Below are positions 1 to 7,150 of a DNA stretch of 28,252 bases, one piece after another. Origin of the DNA: a virus; IMG/VR virus record IMGVR_UViG_3300025585_000137, positions 1 through 28,252 of that record; one strand, given 5' to 3'. Under the pieces are notes generated by a model. It was not told the DNA's origin. It saw nothing but the letters and a program-made list of their open reading frames with translations, and ran no database searches. Position numbers and translations under genes: made by a program. The first letter of the stretch is position 1. The number at the start of each line of letters is the position of its first letter.

Positions 1-1297
1 CATCCAGTCCGGCACCAACTCCGCCTTCATACCCCTCTCCTCCTGTAGCCGCAGCCACATTCTGTGTGGCTTGCGCAAGAAGCTCTTCTCCACGCTCCGC
101 TACTGCCGCAGTTGCAGCATTCTGGTCCATGTCGGGATTGGCCGACATGATAGTAGCTATCTCCTGAGAAGCCAGACGCTGAAATTCTTGACGCACTGCG
201 GGAGGCGTGGCCGTGGAAAGTTGGTCGGCTACTTGCTTAGCTGCGCGGTCTTGAAGCTTTTCTTTTACTGCGGAAACCGCTTTACCCGCAACTTCACCAG
301 TACCACGCAAGCCGCCGCCCAGACCGCCGCCAGCAACAAACGCTGCCATGGCTTGGTCAAATGCTTCTTTCGCATCCGCACCTTTAACGGTGCCTACGCG
401 ACTACCCAAATACTCAAGCGTATTCTGGATTGTTTCTGTGCTACCTTCGGCTCCCGCAGCTTTTAGCGTACGGACAACAGCATTTTTACCTGCCGTGCCA
501 AGGATTTCTCCCAAACCAAACTGGTCGAGAAGCGTCGAGATCACACCAACAGGCGCACCGATAGCGATATCCGTACCGCTTACATCTTGGCGCTCGTCAG
601 CTTCCGCGCGTCCACGCCCGACTTGGCCCGCAACACCCGCAGCGTTTACTGCCATGCCAAGAGGGGACATACGTCCGACAATCATCTGTGGGATGCTCTG
701 GGCACCCTGTTCGAGGATATACGGAAGTACCTTAAGAGGGTGCTTCTTAACTTCTTCCCACGTAACTTCACCAGCAATAGGCGTAGATGCGTCTTCAGCA
801 AACCGACGCGCTTCTGCCTGATACTGCTTTTTCAGCGTCGGGTCGCTCTCGATAGCGGCTTCTACGTCTTTGATACCAGAAGTGACGCTGAGTTCGCCGC
901 GCTGGAACAAGTCACCAAGGCGATCAAAGAAGCCCGTCTGGGTCTTAATGTCCTTCGTAAGTTCCTGCTGCTGGCGCTCTTGGAGATAAGCCCGGTATTC
1001 GCGGTCACGCTTAATAGCTTCTTCGCGGTTAAGCAGATAATCCCACGGCATAGGAGCGCCGCCCTCTGGCTCTTTTAGCGTAGGACGCGGCTCAGGAGCA
1101 CGCGCAGCAGGAGCTTCAGCTTCAACAGGAGCCCAGCTTTTCTGTGCGTTTGGGTCACCGCCGAGGAAGCGATAGCCACCCATTTCCGTGCCTACAGGAG
1201 GGCCAACCTTTACAGGCTCCCAGCTTGCCTTGTCGTTTGGGTTACCCCCTTTGAAGCGATATCCACCAACGACTGCGCCAACCTGCGGCGCGGGCAT
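1..1297 (-). CDS. Large virion protein, N-terminal 432 residues (possible internal/ejection or polyvalent protein; runs off left edge)
   Basis: The gene starts at ATG 1297, inside the stop of the gene before it (TAATG junction), and stays open to the window edge, so only the N-terminal 432 residues are seen. It begins with two copies of a 19-20 residue unit with a 29-residue period (GGYRFKGGNP near residue 11, GGYRFLGGDP near residue 40, each ending in SWxPV). A Pro/Ala/Glu linker and a charged helical stretch (about 85-130) follow. Next is a hydrophobic Gly/Ala-rich part with QFGLGEILGTAG and AEGSTETIQNTLEYLG, which resembles segments of very large phage virion proteins. It is third after the GNAT-like gene, the place of the gp16 ejection protein in T7-like phages. 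The ejection role is inferred from position and size only; a polyvalent protein with enzymatic domains further left is equally possible. Confidence 0.6.
   Translation of the reverse strand, partial: MPAPQVGAVVGGYRFKGGNPNDKASWEPVKVGPPVGTEMGGYRFLGGDPNAQKSWAPVEAEAPAARAPEPRPTLKEPEGGAPMPWDYLLNREEAIKRDREYRAYLQERQQQELTKDIKTQTGFFDRLGDLFQRGELSVTSGIKDVEAAIESDPTLKKQYQAEARRFAEDASTPIAGEVTWEEVKKHPLKVLPYILEQGAQSIPQMIVGRMSPLGMAVNAAGVAGQVGRGRAEADERQDVSGTDIAIGAPVGVISTLLDQFGLGEILGTAGKNAVVRTLKAAGAEGSTETIQNTLEYLGSRVGTVKGADAKEAFDQAMAAFVAGGGLGGGLRGTGEVAGKAVSAVKEKLQDRAAKQVADQLSTATPPAVRQEFQRLASQEIATIMSANPDMDQNAATAAVAERGEELLAQATQNVAAATGGEGYEGGVGAGLD
1124..1270 (-). repeat. Tandem coding repeat, 29-residue period, two copies
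   Basis: Residues 11-29 and 40-58 of the large left-edge protein repeat the pattern GGYRFxGGxPNxxxSWxPV. The spacers differ, so this is a diverged protein-level duplication and not a recent DNA duplication. Confidence 0.7.
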
Positions 1298-2643
1298 TAT
1301 TTCTTACCTCCCCAGTTCTGCTCCCACGGATTGCCGCCAGTGAGGTCCGGGTTGTTCATAAATGCGCCGCTTACACGGTTGATAGCCGAGTTCACATGGC
1401 TGACCTTGGCATTTTCCAGTGCAGCCGCTGCCTTAGCAGTAACCGGAGAATTAGCGCCGTATTGCTTAAGCGCCATCTGGAGTGCGTTGTTAGCCTTACC
1501 AACTGGGGTGGTTACGTCTTTCATAAGCTGCGGGAGTTGCGCTTCGGCAGCGGCACCTACTTGCTTACGCAGCAACGCGTCCTGCTTCTCAAGATATGCT
1601 GTCTGGCCTGCGGCACCAATCTGAGCCGACCGGATTTGGGCACCTGCGGAAAGTTGCGCTGCGGCCATGCGGACCTTGTTATCCGCATCATTCATTTCCT
1701 TCGTGAGCTTACGCTGAGCTTCAGCGTCCATGAAGCCGCCATATGCCTTCTGCAAGTCGCCTGCGAGACGGAACGACTCCATCGCCTGCTTGTTGGTCAT
1801 GTCTTCCTTAGCAGCCAGCGTCTTGATCGCGTCACGCTGTTCTTCGCGGCGTTCCTTGCCACGCGCAGCCATACCGGGTGCAGCCTTCATACCAGCTTCA
1901 CCGATAGCGCCGAACAGCGTGGGCGACTTAGAAGCCGCCATACCGAAACCAAGTTCGGCCAGCGACGTCCACAGGTCTTCCTTCTTGCGCTTTTTCTGCG
2001 CTTCCGGCGACATAACTTCTTCGTAGAACGATGTCAGCTTATCGCCATATTTGGACTGCTGCGGAGCATATTTGCTGATGAGGTCCATGTTCTGCCCGAA
2101 GGTAGCCCCAAAGCCGTAACGACCCATGGGTGCGGTAACGACGGTTTCTTCAGTTTCTTCGACTTCGTCGCCCTTAGCAAACGCAACGATACCGCCGCCA
2201 GCGTAAGAGCCGTCGCGGTTTTCGTCGAACATGGTGTCAGGAAGCGGGATTTCGCTGAGACCACCAGCCTTCATGTAAGGAGCTTCGTACAAGCCACCCG
2301 CTGCCATACCGGGCATTTCACCTTGCGGCATAGCCGGAGGGGGCGCCATACCACCTTGAGGTGCCATGGGAGGCTGGGCTGGCTGCATCATGCCAAGCCC
2401 ACCTGACGAAGGGGGAGTCATTGCTTGCGGAGCACCTCCCATGACCTGCTGGGCGACCGTGGGCTTAGGTGCCATCTCTTGCGCCTGTGCAGAGCGCATC
2501 CGGTCAATAAACATGCCAGCAAGTACGCCAGCAGTGGGATCAACAATACCCATCTGCATCGCCTGAGCGATCTTTTGTTTGTTGCCAGCGTATTCCTTGG
2601 CGATAGCTTCGGGAGACTGGAGGTTATACGGTTTCGTTTCCAT
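1297..2643 (-). CDS. Putative internal virion protein with GG-motif cluster (448 aa)
   Basis: The N-terminal 55 residues form a conserved-looking helical segment (YAGNKQKIAQAMQMGIVDPT, then FIDRMRSAQ) that I associate with structural proteins of uncultured aquatic phages. Residues 57-112 are Met/Pro/Gln/Gly-rich linker. Residues 113-155 carry repeated short glycine motifs (MAAGGL, MKAGGL, YAGGGIVAFAKGDE), followed by an acidic patch (EVEETEE). The C-terminal half (about 190-430) is Ala/Lys/Glu/Gln-rich and predicted helical or coiled. There is no signal peptide or transmembrane helix. It is second after the GNAT-like gene, the position of T7 gp15, hence the suggestion of an internal protein ejected with the DNA. 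The length does not match gp15, and homology was not tested. Confidence 0.6.
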   Translation of the reverse strand: METKPYNLQSPEAIAKEYAGNKQKIAQAMQMGIVDPTAGVLAGMFIDRMRSAQAQEMAPKPTVAQQVMGGAPQAMTPPSSGGLGMMQPAQPPMAPQGGMAPPPAMPQGEMPGMAAGGLYEAPYMKAGGLSEIPLPDTMFDENRDGSYAGGGIVAFAKGDEVEETEETVVTAPMGRYGFGATFGQNMDLISKYAPQQSKYGDKLTSFYEEVMSPEAQKKRKKEDLWTSLAELGFGMAASKSPTLFGAIGEAGMKAAPGMAARGKERREEQRDAIKTLAAKEDMTNKQAMESFRLAGDLQKAYGGFMDAEAQRKLTKEMNDADNKVRMAAAQLSAGAQIRSAQIGAAGQTAYLEKQDALLRKQVGAAAEAQLPQLMKDVTTPVGKANNALQMALKQYGANSPVTAKAAAALENAKVSHVNSAINRVSGAFMNNPDLTGGNPWEQNWGGKK

Positions 2644-2650
2644 CTAATCC

Positions 2651-4003
2651 TTACCCCCGACCCATGTTGTAAAGGCTCAAGCCGCCAAGGCCCACGCCTG
2701 CAAGCTGAGAAAGCGCCGACGGAGACTGACCATAAGCGGTCTGAGTGGTCGCAAGACCAACCGGAAGACCGCGCAAGATGTTGCTGAAGTAGCCAAGCTG
2801 TTCCATCGGATAGTCGCGCTGACGCAGGAAGTCGGCATACATCTGGTCGAGGCGCTGTTGTTCCAGAGCCTGAGGCATCGCCGCCACCGCCTGCTGGGCT
2901 TGAAGCCGCGAGAGGTCCGACTGCTGCTGGAGTTGACCCAGATTGCCGAGGGTCTGACCAAACTGACCCGCCTGCGCAAGAGCCGCAAGACCCTGTTGCG
3001 CACCAAACTGACGTGACTGTTCGCCAAGACGCTGCGCTTCGAGACCAAGCTGCTGCGTCTGCATCGCACCCTGAAGGTTTTGCGCACGTATAGCGGTATC
3101 TGCTTGCTGGTTAGCGAGAGCCGCACGAAGGGCCTGCTCAGCGTTCATACCGCGCATCTGGTTCTCAGCGGCCATATTCTGGACGCGAGCCTGCTGGTCG
3201 TTGCTGAGGTTAGCCATCGCAACCTGCAAGTCAGTCGTTGTGCGCAACTGCTGCGTGGAAATCTGCGAAGCGAGGTTCTGGCGCTGCGCTTCCATCTGCG
3301 CTGCACGATCACGCTCAAACTGAGTACCAGCTTGTTCAAACGCAGCCTGCAAGCCCTTGGCTTGGATATCACCGAGTTGCTGGCCGAGATTACGCTCACG
3401 CCCCATGGTCGCCAGAAGCTGACGCGAACCGCCATAAGTACCCTGACGGGCTGCACCCAAGTCCTGAGCAAGCTGCGCCTGCCTTGCGTCACGGAGAGCT
3501 TCGCGCTTCTGCACATCCACCACATTCTGAATGTACGGCGACATATACTGGGTAAGCTGCTCCTGACCAAACTTGTCGGGGGCTGCCATCTGGAAAGTTG
3601 TAAGGTCTGGACGATAGCCGCTTTGCGCCGCTTGCATCTGTGCAGCCTGTACGGGCGTAACATTTACATCGCGGATGCGCCCGAGATTACCAAGGCCCGG
3701 TACAGTAAATTCACCCGGCGTGTAGCTCGGCGTATTAAGCGACTTAAGACCAGCGGCAGTTGTAAGCCCAGAGCCAACGGCAAACTGGTTAGGGGCCTGA
3801 AGACCAAGGACGTTCTGCTGAACCTGCTCTTGAGCCGGAGTGAAGCCTGCAATCCGCTCGTTACCGTAAGGCTGGTACTCTTGATACGACTGGGCCATCG
3901 CCCGGTTGACGACGTTCTCGAAGTACGGACGAGCGTATTCTGGCAGGTTGGAAGTAGTAGTTGTTACTTCCTGTTGTGTCGGTGCGCTTGCGCCTTTAGC
4001 CAT
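2651..4003 (-). CDS. Gln/Ala-rich coiled-coil virion protein, putative internal (ejection) protein (450 aa)
   Basis: The start is ATG 4003 with a clear AGGAG six bases upstream, overlapping the end of the GNAT-like gene by eight bases. Residues 1-60 contain LPEYARPYFENVVNRAMAQS and then FTPAQEQVQQNV, a signature I recall from aquatic phage structural proteins. From about residue 100 to 400 the protein is a long Gln/Ala/Arg-rich helical stretch with heptad-like LAQAGQFGQTLGNLGQLQQQ segments. The tail is Gly/Leu-rich (SQLAGVGLGGLSLYN). It is first after the GNAT-like protein, the place of T7 gp14. A long amphipathic helical protein there fits a component of the internal core or the DNA-ejection conduit. 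That role is inferred from synteny and composition only. Confidence 0.6.
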   Translation of the reverse strand: MAKGASAPTQQEVTTTTSNLPEYARPYFENVVNRAMAQSYQEYQPYGNERIAGFTPAQEQVQQNVLGLQAPNQFAVGSGLTTAAGLKSLNTPSYTPGEFTVPGLGNLGRIRDVNVTPVQAAQMQAAQSGYRPDLTTFQMAAPDKFGQEQLTQYMSPYIQNVVDVQKREALRDARQAQLAQDLGAARQGTYGGSRQLLATMGRERNLGQQLGDIQAKGLQAAFEQAGTQFERDRAAQMEAQRQNLASQISTQQLRTTTDLQVAMANLSNDQQARVQNMAAENQMRGMNAEQALRAALANQQADTAIRAQNLQGAMQTQQLGLEAQRLGEQSRQFGAQQGLAALAQAGQFGQTLGNLGQLQQQSDLSRLQAQQAVAAMPQALEQQRLDQMYADFLRQRDYPMEQLGYFSNILRGLPVGLATTQTAYGQSPSALSQLAGVGLGGLSLYNMGRG

Positions 4004-4442
4004 TATTAGCTCCTAACCCCGCCTCGGCCACGGGAAGTTCAAATACTTGCCACATTGGCTTGAAGCCGTCATGCTTAAAAATCTTAGACCAACCAAAACG
4101 CCCAGTAGCTTCAACCCCATCGCAGTTGTTGTCTGTGGCCCATTTCTGGAGGATTACCATCATGTCATCCTTCCAGCTAAAACCATCATCTCCACCGCAG
4201 AACATAAGGTTCAAGTACTTTTTGTGCGGATACTGGTTAAAACCGCTAACTACGGCTCCTTTGATACCCGCCTCATCAAACGCGATCCACAAAACATACC
4301 CGTAATCAAGCACTAAGTCGAGTATGTCCTGCGCTTCGTAGCGTCCATTGGTCTCTAGCGCCGCTGCCTGCATGTAGCCTTCTACGTCAGGCCACACCTG
4401 CATCACATAATCTTGCGGAACAAGAGAGACTTGGAAAGCCAT
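3996..4442 (-). CDS. GNAT-fold-like virion protein, T7 gp13-type (148 aa)
   Basis: The layout fits a GNAT acetyltransferase fold: an N-terminal helix, the strand YVLWIAFDEAGIKGAVVSGF, the strand YLNLMFCGG, a helix (MMVILQKWATDNN), then CDGVEATGRFGWSKIFKHDG and the C-terminal strand MWQVFEL. This matches the small GNAT-like protein (gp13) of T7-like phages, which lies just before the internal core proteins and is needed for virion morphogenesis. The canonical acetyl-CoA loop (R/Q-x-x-G-x-G/A) is not evident; GRFGWSK stands roughly in its place, so a structural use of the fold is more likely than catalysis. The gene starts at ATG 4442 inside the stop of the preceding gene (TAATG) and overlaps the next by eight bases. 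An active acetyltransferase cannot be excluded. Confidence 0.68.
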   Translation of the reverse strand: MAFQVSLVPQDYVMQVWPDVEGYMQAAALETNGRYEAQDILDLVLDYGYVLWIAFDEAGIKGAVVSGFNQYPHKKYLNLMFCGGDDGFSWKDDMMVILQKWATDNNCDGVEATGRFGWSKIFKHDGFKPMWQVFELPVAEAGLGANNG

Positions 4443-6193
4443 TACAATGCGCCCAGACCCTTACGTAGTTTAGTGTCGGTACCCCGGCCAGCTTTCTTAC
4501 GTGCCTTATGGGCTTTATCCATAAGAGCGTAGAGTTTCTTGGCTCCGCCAACTTTTTTGACTGCGTCTGCCGAGAAAATAACCTCGTCGCGGGCTACGCG
4601 AGCCTCTTGGGTCCCGCCAATCTTAGCTGGGATGGAGTCGCTGACGCCGTCACCCGGCCCCTTAACCGGTCGCCCACCCATGCGAGCCAGCAACTCCTGC
4701 CCTGCGGAACTGCTCCCGTTGCCTAGTTCGGAAACAGTGCGAGCATCTACGACGAATGCTCCATCATCCATATGGATATCGCCGCCCTTAGCGCGCTCCA
4801 TCACGGGGCCTGAAATGTCTGAGGGCTGCCCAGAAAACCCGTACCTTGTGATGTAGCTGTTAATCACCTCGGGGCTAAGGGTCGAATAGTCAAAGCCGGG
4901 CATATACGGCGACATGGCAAAGGTGGACCCCGTGGGATTACCAGCCGACTTAGCAAAGCCATAGTCAATTTCGGCAGTTGGTTTAGCGGCTGCCGGAACA
5001 TTTGCCATGGCCGCAGCGCGAATGCGCTCAGATGGAGAACCGCCTTCATAGGTGCGCGAGGCAGTAATTGGCCCCGGCGACGTTTGGTACATCTTCGTGA
5101 ACTGGGAGATTTCTTCCAAACCAGCGGGAGCAGCGGCTGGGGTAGCGGTTTTAGTATCACCACCTTCAGCAAACCCACGTGAGGCGGGTAGATAGCCCGG
5201 ATACGGGTTAGACTGCTCAAAGAACATAATCTCGCCCTTACCCTCGGGGCCAGTGGCGCGAGGATTGTAGCGACGTGGCATGGGGAGGTACGGGCCTTCG
5301 TACTTCCACTTATCTTCTTCCTTCTCGTAGGTAGGAAGCGGTGGTTGAAGTGCCTCAGACACAGGCCCAATAACACCTAGACCAGCAGCATACGGAGCAA
5401 ACTTATACGGCAATGTGCCAGCTTTAAGGCCCTCGCGCGAAGCAGTGGCAAACTTGCTACCAAAATCGCCAAGGATACCTGAGGAAGGAGCGCCAGCGCC
5501 AACGCCGGGAGCAAGCAACGTCTTTGGTGCCTGCGAAGCAATCGTCCCCGCCAGACTGGGAGCCGTCGTCTGAAGAGCGGTAGTAGCAGCCGTAGGAGCC
5601 GCAGCGCCGGAAGCAGTAGCCAGAATATCCGCAGGAACTGTGAGACCAGAGGTAGCCGCCGTGCGGGCCGCACCCGCAGTTAAGTCAACGCCGGGGGTGA
5701 CAGGGGGAGCGGTAGGGGCAGCCGACAAAGCACCACCCAAGGAAGCGCCGCCATACGCGCCGAGGCCAGCCATCAAGCCCTTCTGGAGATCACCGGTTAC
5801 AGCCGTAGTGCCAGCGCCGACGATACCGGCAGCAGCAAGCGGACCAACGCCCGGGATAAACGAAAGGCCGACACCAAGGAGCGTCGGAAGAATTTTACCT
5901 AGGAAGCCAGCTTCAGGAAGACCTGTGTTGGGGTTGACGCTGAGATCGCCGCCAAACTTCTGAGCCAGACCACGAAGGCTATTCACCTCGTTCGGTGTCA
6001 TATGGACGAGAACAGAGTCTTCACCACGACCTTGGCTTTGAAGCTCGCTGGCAAGGGGGTTCATACGGCTATTTAGACCGCTCAATGACGGCAACCCACC
6101 GGCACCGGGGACCGGGTTGTTATTATACGTACCACCCGCAGGAGTATACGGTGTGGGGTTGGTGGGCTGAACGTTCAGTTCTTGCATAGCCAT
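4442..6193 (-). CDS. Gly/Ala-rich virion protein with membrane-like segment and GG motifs (583 aa)
   Basis: Residues 1-45 are a Pro/Gly/Asn-rich leader. Residues 55-100 hold a conserved-looking block (GRGEDSVLVHMTPNEVNSL, then GLPEAGFLGK). Residues 101-165 are a Gly/Ala-rich hydrophobic stretch with glycine-zipper character (FIPGVGPLAAAGIVGAGTT, MAGLGAYGGASLGG) that could insert into a membrane. The middle is low-complexity Ala/Pro/Thr. Short motifs FAEGGD (341), TYEGG (381) and RAKGGD (467) follow, and a C-terminal domain from about 470 has HMDDGAFVVDARTVSELGNG, SDSIPAKIGG and DEVIFSADAVKKVGG. I recall these blocks from aquatic phage virion genes, but no function is established. It precedes the GNAT-like gene with a TAATG junction, so it may belong to the internal or ejection set. 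ATG 6187 is an alternative start. Confidence 0.6.
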   Translation of the reverse strand: MAMQELNVQPTNPTPYTPAGGTYNNNPVPGAGGLPSLSGLNSRMNPLASELQSQGRGEDSVLVHMTPNEVNSLRGLAQKFGGDLSVNPNTGLPEAGFLGKILPTLLGVGLSFIPGVGPLAAAGIVGAGTTAVTGDLQKGLMAGLGAYGGASLGGALSAAPTAPPVTPGVDLTAGAARTAATSGLTVPADILATASGAAAPTAATTALQTTAPSLAGTIASQAPKTLLAPGVGAGAPSSGILGDFGSKFATASREGLKAGTLPYKFAPYAAGLGVIGPVSEALQPPLPTYEKEEDKWKYEGPYLPMPRRYNPRATGPEGKGEIMFFEQSNPYPGYLPASRGFAEGGDTKTATPAAAPAGLEEISQFTKMYQTSPGPITASRTYEGGSPSERIRAAAMANVPAAAKPTAEIDYGFAKSAGNPTGSTFAMSPYMPGFDYSTLSPEVINSYITRYGFSGQPSDISGPVMERAKGGDIHMDDGAFVVDARTVSELGNGSSSAGQELLARMGGRPVKGPGDGVSDSIPAKIGGTQEARVARDEVIFSADAVKKVGGAKKLYALMDKAHKARKKAGRGTDTKLRKGLGAL

Positions 6194-6205
6194 GATCCTT
6201 GCGCG

Positions 6206-7150
6206 CTATCGTATACTTACACTGACATTACCCATTTGTCCAAATCCAATTACTGGAAGAGGAGCAACACGCGTTGTGGGCGGGAACTGGGCGGAAACGT
6301 GGGTAACACCCACAATAACAGAAGGCGTAGCCGGAATAGCTGGGGTGACGCCCGGAGAAGCCGTAACAGCAGGGAGCGCCTCAATGGAAACCCCCGTATT
6401 GCTGACACGCCACATGATTTCAATGTACTGGTTGTCTGCCGTGAGATCGACCATAATCGGAGTCACAGCAATTAGGTAAGACGGAGAACCAGTTGATTTA
6501 CGCGCTGGAATAGCAAAGCGACTGTTCGAGTTGGCAATGTCCGTGCCGTTCTTACGTATCCAGATGTCAATCGTTTCGACGTCATTGACCGTGTTTTTGA
6601 ACTGGATGCTGTAGGCGACGTTATAAATACCCTTCTTAGCGAAGGTAATCCGAGAGTTGCTTACAACGCTGATCCCGTCAGGGAACTCGTTGGTATCGAG
6701 TGTAAGCGCATAGGCTACTGCTACGCTTGCAGCAGTTTGGTTCTGAGTGCTTGATAGCTGGTTGTACGGAAGCTGGAGCCAGCGTCCGTCGCCGTAGTAA
6801 GTGCCGCCATAGACGTTAGCTACCGTCATATCTTGGATCAGCGCAGTGCGCGTGCTGAACGCATCGGTGTCCGTGTAGACGGTGTTCGAGCGGTTTGCGC
6901 TAAACAGATCAATGACGCCGTTAACGGCCTCTAGGTTCGTAGCAGTAAGATTAGTTGCGGTAAAATTGGTCCCAGTAAAATTACCGCCATAAAAATTAGC
7001 AGCCCGATAAGAAGCCGCTTGGTTGGGGGTGATGGAATCCAACTGCGAGAAATAAAGCTCGATGACGCGGATAAGCTGCCGCACGTACTGCGGATCGTAT
7101 TGCGCAGGCGGGTTAGGAAGTGGGGCAGCTTTGAACCGTTCGAGTGCCAT
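6206..7150 (-). CDS. Tail-associated protein: pentapeptide-like segment plus C1q/TNF-like domain (314 aa)
   Basis: ATG 7150 lies inside the stop of the nozzle gene (TAATG) and is preferred to a longer open frame from 7201. The N-terminus (MALERFKAAPLPNPP, then a helix ending ELYFSQLDSITPNQA) looks like an anchoring module of aquatic phage tail proteins. Just after it a five-residue rhythm is visible (NFYGG-NFTGT-NFTAT-NLTAT-NLEAV), typical of a short pentapeptide-repeat helix. After a linker with a GDGRWLQLP element, the C-terminal part alternates strands (ITFAKKGIYNVAYSIQFKN, DIWIRKNGTDI, YIEIMWRVSN) like a C1q/TNF jelly roll, a fold common at phage receptor-binding tips. It is directly downstream of the nozzle gene. 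A fibre or receptor-binding role is inferred. Confidence 0.65.
   Translation of the reverse strand: MALERFKAAPLPNPPAQYDPQYVRQLIRVIELYFSQLDSITPNQAASYRAANFYGGNFTGTNFTATNLTATNLEAVNGVIDLFSANRSNTVYTDTDAFSTRTALIQDMTVANVYGGTYYGDGRWLQLPYNQLSSTQNQTAASVAVAYALTLDTNEFPDGISVVSNSRITFAKKGIYNVAYSIQFKNTVNDVETIDIWIRKNGTDIANSNSRFAIPARKSTGSPSYLIAVTPIMVDLTADNQYIEIMWRVSNTGVSIEALPAVTASPGVTPAIPATPSVIVGVTHVSAQFPPTTRVAPLPVIGFGQMGNVSVSIR

Noticed and set aside
1396-2406. Long plus-strand open frame (336 codons)
   Set aside because: It lies antisense to the 448-residue virion gene. The product is Arg/Leu/His/Cys-rich with no domain pattern, as expected from a shadow frame of a GC-biased gene.
3080-4009. Long plus-strand open frame (309 codons)
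   Set aside because: Antisense to the 450-residue Gln/Ala-rich gene. The low-complexity Gln/Ala codons keep the opposite frame open; composition is not protein-like and no RBS is seen.
2651-6193. Tail tape-measure protein
   Set aside because: The coiled-coil protein is too short and lies beside a gp13-like gene; nozzle and adaptor genes indicate a short tail.
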